Shown: positions 8,525-16,278 of the stretch, one piece after another
Numbering within the stretch: the first letter of the stretch is position 1
How the letters are laid out: every line of letters starts with the position of its first letter
Assembly (NCBI RefSeq): GCF_019930045.1
Contig: NZ_JAHZQQ010000013.1
Coordinates: 1-42,327, forward strand
Direction of reading: 5' to 3'
DNA: 42,327 nucleotides
From: Streptococcus australis
GTDB taxonomy: Bacteria; Bacillota; Bacilli; Lactobacillales; Streptococcaceae
The notes under the pieces: model-generated
The model's input: the letters and a program-made list of their open reading frames with translations, nothing else
The model's database searches: none
Told to the model about the DNA's origin: nothing
Made by a program: the position numbers and the translations under genes

Positions 8525-9151
8525 CTAACAGTCTTCCACAAAGGCATTCTGCTCCGCTTGATAAACATAAGCCTCCCCGTTCTTATCTAAGATGGTTTCC
8601 AACAAGGGCTCCATTTCCAAGGCGTCTTCAAGACTGATAATGGTGATCTTAGATGAATCATCCAAATCTTCCTGGGACTCAAAGCCTGTAAAGAATTGCC
8701 AACCACTATCTTGTGGATGATGAGGGGCATCGTGAATCGCCCAATTAATCTCACGTCGTAGGAAGCAATCCTTGGTAATCATGGCTCCTTTTTGTGTATC
8801 AAGATTCAGCGGAGGAACCATCAGGCTTGCAATATGTTCCCGTGCAAAATCCAGCTCATCTCCAAGCTGGATGGAGGTAATATAAGCGGGTTGATTGGTT
8901 AAACGTCCTTTGAACTTCCCATCGTGGATTTCAGTGAGTTCGACCCACATACGCTCTGCTCGACACCCATTCTCCAAGACTGTATCTAGCACAAAGATGA
9001 GGCGAACCTGATCCCCAAGCTTCAATTGGTTGATTTCTTCTTGGCTCGGAATCAAAAAATGTCGCGGGTTCTTTTGGTGCTCTGCTTGAACATTCTCCAA
9101 AGAAAAGCCTATCTCTTTTTTCTTATCTTTAAATAGGTCGAACAATCCCAT
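8525..9151 (-). CDS. DUF2314 and DUF2185-like two-domain protein
   Basis: A 208-residue soluble protein. Residues about 40-120 resemble DUF2314 (MWVELTEIHDGKFKGRLTNQP followed by GDELDFAREHI). Residues about 125-205 resemble DUF2185, with ITKDCFLRR, GWQFFTGFE, a run of acidic residues and a C-terminal Leu-rich part. Proteins with these domains are seen as immunity-like factors in polymorphic toxin loci, but no toxin is present here and the biochemical role is unknown. It sits between rnmV and rsmA, spaced 20 and 63 bases from them. The domain assignment is by pattern recognition only. Confidence 0.7.
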   Translation of the reverse strand: MGLFDLFKDKKKEIGFSLENVQAEHQKNPRHFLIPSQEEINQLKLGDQVRLIFVLDTVLENGCRAERMWVELTEIHDGKFKGRLTNQPAYITSIQLGDELDFAREHIASLMVPPLNLDTQKGAMITKDCFLRREINWAIHDAPHHPQDSGWQFFTGFESQEDLDDSSKITIISLEDALEMEPLLETILDKNGEAYVYQAEQNAFVEDC

Positions 9152-9171
9152 CTTCTACCTCTATCTCTTTT

Positions 9172-9735
9172 TTAATAACTGGCCATCGTTTCTTCGACTT
9201 GCGCCAAACAAATTCCAAACAACTCCAAGCGTTTGAGCAATTGCTTGCCATTACAGTAGCCGATACGCAAGGATTCGCCTAGATATTCCCGTCGTTTGCG
9301 ACTGTCACTCCCCATCAGCAGACCGAGCCGCATCAAGTCCGACTTGGTAATATCAAAGAAATGCTCATCTTCATAGGAGCCCACTAGTCCAGATAGGGCC
9401 TTTTCTAAGTCTTCAAAGCTAGCATGCTCTACTCCCAAGGAACGGCCCTTGGTTTTGGATTTGGGTACTGCTTCACCACGATTTAAAAAGGCATGCTTGG
9501 CTTGTGGAATTTCTTGCATGATGACCTTACGAATGCGCTCCCCATTGTAGTCTGGATCCGTGAAGACAATGACTCCACGCAACTCTTGCAAGATAGCAAT
9601 TCGTTCGAGATCATCTTGATCGATCGCAGAGCCTCGGGTTTCATAAGTATCTACTTCATAAAACCGACGGAGATTAGCTGTGTCGTCCTTGCCCTCCACG
9701 ACAATCACTTCGGGTATTATTCTTTTCTCAGTCAA
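9172..9735 (-). CDS. rnmV: Ribonuclease M5
   Basis: RNase M5 cuts the 5S rRNA precursor to its mature ends in low-GC Gram-positives. A TOPRIM domain is seen in VIVVEGKDDTANL near the start and FTDPDYNGERIRK. The C-terminal part, SRKRREYLGESLRIGYCNGKQLLKRLELFGI, is characteristic of the family. The frame is open from 9762, but the family starts a few residues before VIVVEG. TTG 9735 gives that length and has AAAGG upstream, so I prefer it. It overlaps the tatD stop by 8 bases, which indicates translational coupling. Confidence 0.93.
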   Translation of the reverse strand: MTEKRIIPEVIVVEGKDDTANLRRFYEVDTYETRGSAIDQDDLERIAILQELRGVIVFTDPDYNGERIRKVIMQEIPQAKHAFLNRGEAVPKSKTKGRSLGVEHASFEDLEKALSGLVGSYEDEHFFDITKSDLMRLGLLMGSDSRKRREYLGESLRIGYCNGKQLLKRLELFGICLAQVEETMASY

Positions 9736-10498
9736 GGCCAAATACCTTTCTCGCATTATCATAAGTTGCTTGAGCCACTTCTTCTGTCGTCAAGCCACGT
9801 AGTTCTGCAATAAAGTCTACTACATAACGGGTGTAGGCTGTTTTATTTTCTCGACCTCGCTTAGGAACTGGAGCTAAATAAGGAGCATCTGTTTCGACCA
9901 AGATTTTGTCCAAAGGTAACTCTTTGGCTGCCTCCTGAGTGTCTGTCGCTTTTTTAAAGGTTACCACTCCCGAAAAAGAGATCATCATTCCCAGATCCAT
10001 GAAGCCTTTAGCGTCCTCCAAAGTCCCTGAGAAAGAATGCATGATCCCACCGCGTGGACCCACTCCTTCACTCTTGATAATGGCATAAGTGTCTTCTAGT
10101 GCATCACGGGTGTGAACCACAAAAGGTAAGTCCAGTTCCTTAGACAGCTGAATCTGACGACGGAAAACCTTTTCTTGAATGTCTTTTGGTGCCGTCATCC
10201 AGTGGTAGTCCAGACCAATTTCTCCTAGAGCAACGACTTTGGGATGTTTCAACTGTTCCAGTAGATAGGCCTCTACCTCAGGACTATAATCGGCCGCCTC
10301 AGTGGGATGCCACCCAAGCGTCAGATAGAGTTCTGGGTACTGGTCTGCCAATTCTAATGCTCGCTCAATGGTCGGTTTGTCAAAACCAACGATATTGTGA
10401 GCTACAACCCCCATTTCCTTGGCTAAGTCGAGTTCTTCTTGTTCTTTTCCTGCGAATTCTTCCACATTGAGATGGGTGTGGGTATCAAAAATCTGCAT
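9728..10498 (-). CDS. tatD: TatD family metal-dependent deoxyribonuclease
   Basis: TatD-family enzymes are TIM-barrel metallohydrolases with 3'-5' DNase activity. Metal ligands are visible in IFDTHTHL (His7, His9), in GEIGLDYHW, in VVHTRDA, in HSFSG and in VETDAPYL. The frame is open upstream to 10576, but those residues look non-coding. ATG 10498 has AAGGAAG just upstream and starts directly at the conserved strand, giving 256 residues, the usual family length. The gene is followed by rnmV, as in many Firmicutes. Confidence 0.95.
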   Translation of the reverse strand: MQIFDTHTHLNVEEFAGKEQEELDLAKEMGVVAHNIVGFDKPTIERALELADQYPELYLTLGWHPTEAADYSPEVEAYLLEQLKHPKVVALGEIGLDYHWMTAPKDIQEKVFRRQIQLSKELDLPFVVHTRDALEDTYAIIKSEGVGPRGGIMHSFSGTLEDAKGFMDLGMMISFSGVVTFKKATDTQEAAKELPLDKILVETDAPYLAPVPKRGRENKTAYTRYVVDFIAELRGLTTEEVAQATYDNARKVFGLD

Positions 10499-10574
10499 GA
10501 TCTTCCTTTTCTTCCGATTTTTTCTTCTTTCTATTATAGCAGAAAGCGCCTCTAAATTCACTTTCGGACAAAAC

Positions 10575-10608
10575 AAAAACCAGTAGTCTCGAGTTTCTAC
10601 TGGTTTTT
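10575..10608 (-). terminator. Terminator after rpmH
   Basis: A perfect 12-base-pair stem (10575-10586 with 10597-10608) is flanked by A and T runs, 16 bases after the rpmH stop on the minus strand. Confidence 0.88.
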
Positions 10609-10623
10609 AGTTTTTTATCTTAA

Positions 10624-10758
10624 TTAAGCAGCCAAAACTTTGCGTCCTTTACGACGACGAGCTGCCAATACGCGACGGCCATTTTTAGTTGCCATACGGT
10701 GACGGAAACCATGTTTGCGCGCACGACGAAGTTTACTTGGTTGATAAGTACGTTTCAC
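10624..10758 (-). CDS. rpmH: 50S ribosomal protein L34
   Basis: A 44-codon basic protein that begins [19 protein letters not shown] and ends [11 protein letters not shown], the unmistakable L34 sequence. The start codon is GTG at 10758, preceded by a strong AGGAGG. L34 is part of the large ribosomal subunit. The gene has its own consensus promoter and terminator, so it is a single-gene unit even though it lies in the classic rnpA-yidC-jag neighbourhood. Confidence 0.98.
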   Translation of the reverse strand: MKRTYQPSKLRRARKHGFRHRMATKNGRRVLAARRRKGRKVLAA

Positions 10759-10831
10759 GATGAATACCTCCTCATAGATTTTGTATTCGTTTAGCCGGCT
10801 AGTTGTGATCAGTTACTAAACATACTTTACT

Positions 10832-10860
10832 ATTCTATCTGATTCGACTCTATTTGTCAA
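10832..10860 (-). promoter_or_regulatory. rpmH promoter
   Basis: A perfect -35 TTGACA (10860-10855) and a -10 TAGAAT (10837-10832) are separated by 17 bases. This is the strongest-looking promoter in the window, as expected for a ribosomal protein gene. Confidence 0.88.
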
Positions 10861-10905
10861 TAGCTATGGCAAAAATGTTGCAAATATAGGCTAGACAAGA
10901 CTTGC

Positions 10906-11535
10906 CTATCCTTGACGCGTCGCTAGATAATAGGGTTCTAGTGCTGTCATCGCGCTCTGGAGTTGATCCAAGACATCTTCGATAGATCCTACCTCAACTA
11001 AGGGAATGTCGTATTTGACCAGAACCTTGCGAACTACTCCATCTGCTACTGCTTGGAGAAGAGAGAGGCGATTCTTTTCTATTCCTTCGATCCTTCGACT
11101 CTCTCCATTTTCTTGAGCAAGATAATAGACTGGCTGAGAAATGGGAAGGGTGAGAACCTTGTGTTGCTTTTGAAGGCTCTGCTCATCTTTTTTTCGCTCG
11201 ATAAAGCTCACCTCTAAGGAAACACCAAAATCAGCTGCATCTCCATAGAGCCTCAAGGCATACATGGGCTCTGCCAGAGTCCCTTCTCCTTTTAAATAGG
11301 CCCAAAAATGAGGCCTTAGGACCTGTGCCTGGTTCATCCACTGGCTGGTTCGCTCCTGCTCTAAGTAAGAATACCGTTTTTGAAAGGCTGAGACCAAATC
11401 CGTAAATTCCTTACGAGCCGCCTGTCCCATTGCGCGGTACTGTTCCATCTCTTGGGCTAACACTCCTGCCTTCGCTGGTGACTGGTATTTGATTCCTTGA
11501 AGCTTTAAAAACTCTCGAATCGCTGCAAATGCCAT
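10906..11535 (-). CDS. Conserved-looking hypothetical protein downstream of jag
   Basis: I do not recognise this 209-residue soluble protein. It has no signal peptide, membrane segment or cysteines. The N-terminal half (to about 75) is helical and charged. The middle contains FWAYLKGEGTLAEPMYALRLYGD followed by alternating strands (FGVSLEVSFIERKK), which suggests a mixed alpha/beta domain. The frame opens at 11559, but ATG 11535 has AAAGGA correctly placed, so I use it. It follows jag after a weak terminator-like hairpin and precedes rpmH. Confidence 0.75.
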   Translation of the reverse strand: MAFAAIREFLKLQGIKYQSPAKAGVLAQEMEQYRAMGQAARKEFTDLVSAFQKRYSYLEQERTSQWMNQAQVLRPHFWAYLKGEGTLAEPMYALRLYGDAADFGVSLEVSFIERKKDEQSLQKQHKVLTLPISQPVYYLAQENGESRRIEGIEKNRLSLLQAVADGVVRKVLVKYDIPLVEVGSIEDVLDQLQSAMTALEPYYLATRQG

Positions 11536-11562
11536 CTGTTTCCTTTCTACTCCTAACAAAAA

Positions 11563-11592
11563 GAGAGAGCGGTTCTATCCCGTCCCTCTCTC
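11563..11592 (-). terminator. Possible terminator after jag
   Basis: GAGAGAG (11563-11569) pairs with CTCTCTC (11586-11592). On the minus strand the hairpin is followed by five T residues. The loop is long (16 bases), so it may be only a partial terminator before the hypothetical gene. Confidence 0.5.
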
Positions 11593-11611
11593 ATGGGCAA
11601 TAATAGCTAGA

Positions 11612-12559
11612 TTATCCTTCGATGTCCACAACTACATAGCGGTTTGGTTCTTCCCCTTCAGAATAGCTAGTGACCCCTTCCATCTTGGAGACAATTCGGT
11701 GAATGATTTTACGTTCACTATTGGACATTGGATCGGTCTGTTGGGCTTGGCCATCCTCGAGGGCCCGTGTTGCTAACTTCTGAGCATAGCTTTGGAGAAC
11801 TTCTGCACGATGCTCTACATAGTCATTGACATTAATGGTAATGTAAAAATTCTTTGAGTAGCGGTTATAGAGATAGTTTTGTGCCAAGAGTTGAAGAGCT
11901 TTCAAGACTTTACCATGGTAACCAATCACGCGCCCTGGCTCATTGGTATCGATCTGCATATTGACCATACGACGGTTATGGCTACTTGAAAGCGTTGCAT
12001 CGACATCCATCTCATCAACAACAGTTTGAACATAAGCAGTTACATCTGTGACAACTTCTTCGATGTCGTAGTTTTCTTCTACTTCAATACCAAGATTTGA
12101 GAAATCAGACTCGTTTGCTTCTTTTGCGACTGGTTCTTTAACCTTCTCAAGAATATGTTCATGCCCTTTTTCTTCCAGAACGGTGTCTGCTTCTTTGTCA
12201 TGTTTGAGGATTTCTGTCTTGATTTCTTCAGAGACAACTTCTCCTTCTTCTTCGACCTTTTTGATCGCTGCAACGACACGTCCTAAGTCAACTGTTGCTT
12301 CGCTTACGGTCTTAACCGGTTCGTTTTGCGCGTTGATTTCTTCTGGTACACCCTTTACAGCTTGTTGATTGGCTTTGACAACTGTTGTTTCTGCAATCGG
12401 TTCAATCTCTACTTGGGCTGGTTTTTTACCAAATAAGCCAAGAAAACCTTTCTTCTCACGAGCCACAACCGTAATATGTGCCTTCATACGGGGAATATCT
12501 AATTCGTTCAAGCCATTTTGGATAGCTTCTTCTACAGTTGCACCGGTATATAGGACCAT
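11612..12559 (-). CDS. jag: RNA-binding protein Jag/KhpB (EloR)
   Basis: KhpB (Jag, EloR) binds RNA together with KhpA and affects cell elongation in pneumococcus. The 315-residue protein has three parts. A Jag_N domain (about 1-52) includes REKKGFLGLFGKKPAQVEIE. A long acidic linker follows. C-terminal KH (GRVIGYHGKVLKALQLL) and R3H (SNSERKIIHRIVSKMEGV) domains finish the protein. The linker is rich in Glu, Lys and Val. The gene lies 15 bases after yidC, in the conserved rnpA-yidC-jag operon. Confidence 0.96.
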   Translation of the reverse strand: MVLYTGATVEEAIQNGLNELDIPRMKAHITVVAREKKGFLGLFGKKPAQVEIEPIAETTVVKANQQAVKGVPEEINAQNEPVKTVSEATVDLGRVVAAIKKVEEEGEVVSEEIKTEILKHDKEADTVLEEKGHEHILEKVKEPVAKEANESDFSNLGIEVEENYDIEEVVTDVTAYVQTVVDEMDVDATLSSSHNRRMVNMQIDTNEPGRVIGYHGKVLKALQLLAQNYLYNRYSKNFYITINVNDYVEHRAEVLQSYAQKLATRALEDGQAQQTDPMSNSERKIIHRIVSKMEGVTSYSEGEEPNRYVVVDIEG

Positions 12560-12574
12560 ATGTCCACCTCTTTC

Positions 12575-13390
12575 TTATTTTCTTTTTTTCTGTGCTTTCT
12601 TTAAGGCACGACGTTTTTGTTTTTCTATTTCTCGAGTAGCTTGCTCTTTTGCTTCACGCTCTGCGATAATCTTGAATGGGTTGTTCAAGAGATAGGTTTG
12701 TACGACTTGGTAAGCATTTGAAGTCACCCAGTATAGAGCAACCCCGCTGGCTGAGAACAAGGCGAAGAAGAAAATCATCACAGGCATCACATACATCATG
12801 GTTGTCGCACTCCCGTTACGCTCTGGCAGGGCTTTATTGGTCAACCAACTGCTGAAAAATGTAAAGAGGGCAGCAAGAAGAGGCAAGATATAAGTCGGGT
12901 CAATCGCTCCAAGGTCCAACCAAAGGAAGTGACCGACTTTAAGGAATTCCACACGGCTCAGCGCTTGGAATAGGGCCATCAAGACCGGCATCTGGATCAA
13001 GAGAGGAAGGAAGGCTGAAGATGTTTTGACACCTTTTTCCTTGTAAAGGGCCCGCATCTCTTCAGAAAGCTTGGTCCGACTATCTAGATCCTTGCCAGGA
13101 TACTTGGCTTGCAATTCCTTGAGTAAGGGTTGAATTTCCTGCATCTTGCGGGTTGAATTCATTTGATACTGGAAGAGAGGCAAGAGGACCGTCCGGATGA
13201 CAATGGTAAAGACAATAATCCCAACACCGATACTGCCACCAAACGACAAGAAGCGGATGGCTTCTGCAAAGAAGTAGACGAAGCGTTCCCAACCACCTGT
13301 CGAGTCGGCTGTCACTTGAGACGTCCCACAAGCTGTCAAGACCAATAAGGCCGCTCCTAATAATCCAGTTAACTTCAGTTTCTTTTTCAC
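12575..13390 (-). CDS. yidC: Membrane protein insertase YidC (lipoprotein form)
   Basis: YidC inserts and folds inner-membrane proteins, alone or with SecYEG. A lipoprotein signal ends in LTAC with Cys21 as the lipidation site, followed by five hydrophobic segments and a strongly basic C-terminal tail that can contact ribosomes. The conserved Arg in [11 protein letters not shown] is present. I chose GTG 13390: it lies one base after the rnpA stop, has AAGGG upstream and gives a proper basic n-region. The open frame reaches back to 13414 inside rnpA. Confidence 0.95.
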   Translation of the reverse strand: MKKKLKLTGLLGAALLVLTACGTSQVTADSTGGWERFVYFFAEAIRFLSFGGSIGVGIIVFTIVIRTVLLPLFQYQMNSTRKMQEIQPLLKELQAKYPGKDLDSRTKLSEEMRALYKEKGVKTSSAFLPLLIQMPVLMALFQALSRVEFLKVGHFLWLDLGAIDPTYILPLLAALFTFFSSWLTNKALPERNGSATTMMYVMPVMIFFFALFSASGVALYWVTSNAYQVVQTYLLNNPFKIIAEREAKEQATREIEKQKRRALKKAQKKRK

Positions 13391-13391
13391 A

Positions 13392-13733
13392 TTATTCCCT
13401 TTCTTGGTAGACATGCGCTAATTTTAAGACATGTACGAGATTTTTCTCTACTTGATGGAAGTCGAGCTCCTCCACTCCTTTACGAGCAATGACGACAAAA
13501 TCATCGGTCGTAAGGCAGGCTTGGTGCTTGATCAAAACATGGCGAATCAAACGTTTGATGCGATTTCTAGTCACAGCATTTCCTAGTTTCTTACTAACAG
13601 ACAGGCCGACTCGAAAATGCGGTTGGTCTTTGCTCAGACGGTAAATAACGAATTTCCGATTGGCAACATTTTGACCACTTTTAAAAATAGCATTAAAATC
13701 TTTGTCACGTTTGACGCGGTAGCTTTTTTTCAA
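13392..13733 (-). CDS. rnpA: Ribonuclease P protein component
   Basis: RnpA is the protein subunit that helps RNase P RNA bind and cleave the 5' leader of pre-tRNA. The 113-residue basic protein has the diagnostic RNR motif in [13 protein letters not shown] and the early FxxxxxxG segment FNAIFKSG. The start is TTG at 13733, with GGAG seven bases upstream. A TATAAT box lies at 13768-13763. It is the first gene of the rnpA-yidC-jag unit. Confidence 0.96.
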   Translation of the reverse strand: MKKSYRVKRDKDFNAIFKSGQNVANRKFVIYRLSKDQPHFRVGLSVSKKLGNAVTRNRIKRLIRHVLIKHQACLTTDDFVVIARKGVEELDFHQVEKNLVHVLKLAHVYQERE

Positions 13734-13811
13734 ACCTCCACTCCCTCTATTAAATTTATTCTATTATACCACATTTTTAAAAAAAACCAATCTCCCTTAG
13801 GAAATCGGCTG

Positions 13812-14489
13812 CTACTGGAATACGGATAAAAGCAATGGCAAGGTATAATAGAGATTGAGCAAGATATGGCCTAAAATCGGAGAAAGAAGCGCCTTGCTCC
13901 GATAATAAAGAGTCCCAAAAATCAAACTCGGTAAGAGATAAATAATAAAAGCTCCTAGCGAAAAAGGATGATGGACAAAATGTAGCCCACTGTAGATGAG
14001 GGCAGGGAGCCAAATCTCTGCATAGATGGGCCAACCTTTAAAATAGGCATTTACCAAGGCCCCACGAAAGATCAGCTCTTCTGTCACAGGCCGGATAACG
14101 ACCATCGCGACCACTAGGATGACTACCCCTGTCGGGCTGATTTCTCGAGGAAAGAGACTCAAAACGGCTGCACGCCCCTGAACAAAACCACTGATAAAGT
14201 AGTCCAACCAATAGACCAAACAAGCCGCAAAGATAGCTTCCAGCAAGGATTGAAGCGAGTTCTTCCCCCATAAAAACTGGGACTTCTTGGAAAAACGGTA
14301 GACCAAAAATCCTGTAAAGACTGCATAGATGGTCTCCAAGCCAAATAAGGTCCAATAATAACTATTTGCGCTCGCTAAGCTATTAGAAACATATTGGGCC
14401 AAGGGACGAAATTGGGGCCGGATATAAAAATAAAACAAGAGGAGAAAGAGGGGGTAAAGCAGAGAGAGCTTTTCTTTAATAAATTTCAT
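13812..14489 (-). CDS. CPBP family intramembrane metalloprotease
   Basis: A second CPBP protein, shorter than the one on the plus strand and not a close copy of it. It has about seven hydrophobic segments and the motifs VTEELIFRG, SGLHFVHHP and GHILLNL, giving the two Glu, the Arg and the His residues of the active site. The frame is open to 14555, but ATG 14489 has GAAAGG five bases upstream and begins just before the first membrane helix. It follows the TDT transporter by 83 bases. Its substrate is unknown, and nothing visible ties it to the SRR export system. Confidence 0.85.
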   Translation of the reverse strand: MKFIKEKLSLLYPLFLLLFYFYIRPQFRPLAQYVSNSLASANSYYWTLFGLETIYAVFTGFLVYRFSKKSQFLWGKNSLQSLLEAIFAACLVYWLDYFISGFVQGRAAVLSLFPREISPTGVVILVVAMVVIRPVTEELIFRGALVNAYFKGWPIYAEIWLPALIYSGLHFVHHPFSLGAFIIYLLPSLIFGTLYYRSKALLSPILGHILLNLYYTLPLLLSVFQ

Positions 14490-14572
14490 AGATACCTTTC
14501 CTAGAGCATGACAGATCGTATAGTGCATCTTACCATAATCATAACAAGGTTTCAACGAAAAAGGATGCCGTC

Positions 14573-15466
14573 CTAGTCTCTAAGATAAACCACATATCCC
14601 CCCAATACAGCGACTAAAATCAAGAGACATAGAAGAGTTTCCATCCATACGAGACCTGTCAAAAAAGGAATCTGTAGCAGACCTTGAGCCATTTTCAGAG
14701 AGGTCGCTGTGATAACGGTTGGAAAGGTCAAGGCTGAAAAAGCAGGTTGAAAGCCTTCTTTGATCATTCTAGGGAGGCGCGTCAAAACAAAGAAATAAAA
14801 CCCTTGCGAGACCACCACCATGATCAGTAAGATCCAGGTAGGAAGGCTTGCTCCACCCACACGAACCAGGGCAGCTAAAAGAAGAGAAAAGGGAGCACAA
14901 TAGATTCCTTCTTGTCCCAATAAGTGGCTCGGTAAGGGATTGCTTTTCAAATCCTGATAGATAAGCGGGTACAGATACAAGGTCAAAATAAAGCCAAACC
15001 CCAGGGTAAGATAGGCTAGCTCCATCACTCCTACCACCGGATAGGTCAAGGCTGCCACTGCAATACCCACATAGAGAACCGTCCAACTCGGAGTAGCCTT
15101 GGCCCTTGGTCGCGCCATGACATGGGTCTTAGTAAAATAGAGAATCAGACACAGATCCAAAAGGAAAGCGAACCACCAAACCAACTGAGATAGACCTCCA
15201 AAGGCGGGAAAGAGGCGAAAAAGATAAGTGGATAGAATCATCCCTGCCATGGGAAAGGTCGCCATCCCAGATAACAGGGCTGGCTGTTGGAGTTCTCTCT
15301 TGCTTTCTTGCCAGCGAATCACATGATAAACTAAAAAGAAAAACCAGAGCAATAAACCTGTTAGACTGAAGGCATGACCCAGAAGGGGTAGCGAGTCTGC
15401 AAGAAGGTTTCCAGCACCACCCAAACCTAACAGACAACCTGAAAATACTAAAGGAATCTTTTTCAT
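14573..15466 (-). CDS. TDT family (tellurite-resistance/dicarboxylate, SLAC1-like) transporter
   Basis: A 297-residue polytopic membrane protein with about ten hydrophobic segments. Spacing and segments such as GMATFPMAGMILSTYL and PAFSALTFPTVITATSL resemble the TehA/SLAC1 fold of anion channels. Members are variously annotated as tellurite resistance, C4-dicarboxylate or exfoliative-toxin-related permeases, and the substrate cannot be read from the sequence. It has a TATACT box just upstream and lies right after the duplicated hairpin element, so it is transcribed independently of the accessory Sec operon. Confidence 0.8.
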   Translation of the reverse strand: MKKIPLVFSGCLLGLGGAGNLLADSLPLLGHAFSLTGLLLWFFFLVYHVIRWQESKRELQQPALLSGMATFPMAGMILSTYLFRLFPAFGGLSQLVWWFAFLLDLCLILYFTKTHVMARPRAKATPSWTVLYVGIAVAALTYPVVGVMELAYLTLGFGFILTLYLYPLIYQDLKSNPLPSHLLGQEGIYCAPFSLLLAALVRVGGASLPTWILLIMVVVSQGFYFFVLTRLPRMIKEGFQPAFSALTFPTVITATSLKMAQGLLQIPFLTGLVWMETLLCLLILVAVLGGYVVYLRD

Positions 15467-15528
15467 ATTGATCTCCCATCATTTTGTCGCTTTCAGTATA
15501 CCATAAAAGAGAGGGATGCATGATAAAA

Positions 15529-15558
15529 AAAGAAGTTGGAGAATACCAACTTCTTTTA
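15529..15558 (-). terminator. Terminator hairpin, distal copy
   Basis: An AGAAGTTGG / CCAACTTCT hairpin with a six-base loop. On the minus strand it is followed by seven T residues, making this the stronger of the two copies. The same 30 bases recur at 15815-15844. Confidence 0.8.
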
Positions 15559-15814
15559 GAATGTAATCTACCTGTTTCTTACATAATACAACCTAAATGA
15601 TACTTAAAAATTTAAAAAGATATCAACTATTAGGCTCACTTAGACATCTACTGAAACTTTCCGACGTGAGATAAGTGCTAGAAACATTCTTGTTTCTAGC
15701 ACTCGGGATTTTTGGAACCTTAGGTCCAAAACTAAGTCATGGAACTTCCTCGAAGTTCGCTGACGTCCGTACTCACCTAAGGAAAGTTTATAAGATGACT
15801 CTATCTACAATTTG
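15559..15814. repeat. Gene-free structured element between duplicated hairpins
   Basis: This 256-base stretch has no plausible gene. A long-range stem pairs AAACTTTCC (about 15653-15661) with GGAAAGTTT (15781-15789), extended by GTGAG/CTCAC inside and CATCT/AGATG outside. It encloses at least two clean hairpins: GTGCTAGAAACA with TGTTTCTAGCAC (about 15677-15704), and GAACTTC with GAAGTTC (about 15741-15757). The layout suggests a dispersed miniature repeat or a structured RNA. It is flanked by direct repeats. I cannot match it to BOX or RUP from memory. Confidence 0.6.
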
Positions 15815-15844
15815 AAAGAAGTTGGAGAATACCAACTTCTTTTA
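15815..15844 (-). terminator. Terminator hairpin, proximal copy (end of accessory Sec operon)
   Basis: The same 30 bases as 15529-15558, located 16 bases after the asp5 stop, where the terminator of the operon is expected. Its T tract on the minus strand is short (TTT then C), so termination may be incomplete here. Confidence 0.75.
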
Positions 15845-15860
15845 TACATTCTATTAGAAA

Positions 15861-16085
15861 CTAGGCCTGTACGACCATCATATAAAGAAACAAGGATAGG
15901 AGAAAGACGATACTAACAACCAGGGTCGCTAACTTAAGCCCTCGGTGGGAGCGCCAATAGCTTGGTTTTCCTAAGTTACTGGTTGCATCTGTTGACAAGG
16001 ACTGTTGTTGACGCGGTTGCAGCGTAATGAGGACTACTAGCGCCAACGATAGGAACGCGACGACAATCGCAAATACCATTTCCAT
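15861..16085 (-). CDS. asp5: Accessory Sec protein Asp5 (SecG-like)
   Basis: A 74-residue membrane protein with two hydrophobic segments (about 2-22 and 52-72) joined by a polar loop, LQPRQQQSLSTDATSNLG. This loop and topology resemble SecG, and Asp5 is thought to be the SecG counterpart of the SecY2 channel. It starts one base after the asp4 stop and is the last gene of the operon. The terminator hairpin follows 16 bases later. Confidence 0.88.
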   Translation of the reverse strand: MEMVFAIVVAFLSLALVVLITLQPRQQQSLSTDATSNLGKPSYWRSHRGLKLATLVVSIVFLLSLFLYMMVVQA

Positions 16086-16086
16086 A

Positions 16087-16278
16087 TTAGGATCCTCCCA
16101 ACACTCTCAAGAGGGTAAAAATAACTCCCAGCAAAATGACCAAACCAATGACCACATTAAAGATGACATTGATTTTTTCAGAACGCGTCGTCTTTTCTTT
16201 CTCGGCTGGACGGCGTTTAAGAGACTCCATCCGGCCTTCTACTTCTTTGTAAAATAAATCTTTCTTACGATCACTCAC
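16087..16278 (-). CDS. asp4: Accessory Sec protein Asp4 (SecE-like)
   Basis: A small protein with a charged cytoplasmic N-terminal part (RKKDLFYKEVEGRMESLKRR) and one C-terminal membrane helix, the SecE-like layout of Asp4. It works with SecY2 and Asp5 as the membrane channel for SRR export. I prefer GTG 16278, with AGGTGG five bases upstream, giving 63 residues. Another GTG at 16287 in the same frame is possible. Either start lies just inside the end of gtfB. Confidence 0.87.
   Translation of the reverse strand: MSDRKKDLFYKEVEGRMESLKRRPAEKEKTTRSEKINVIFNVVIGLVILLGVIFTLLRVLGGS

Noticed and set aside
15559..15814. Insertion sequence remnant with transposase
   Set aside because: No coding frame of useful length exists. 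The palindromic structure fits a miniature element or RNA, not an IS.
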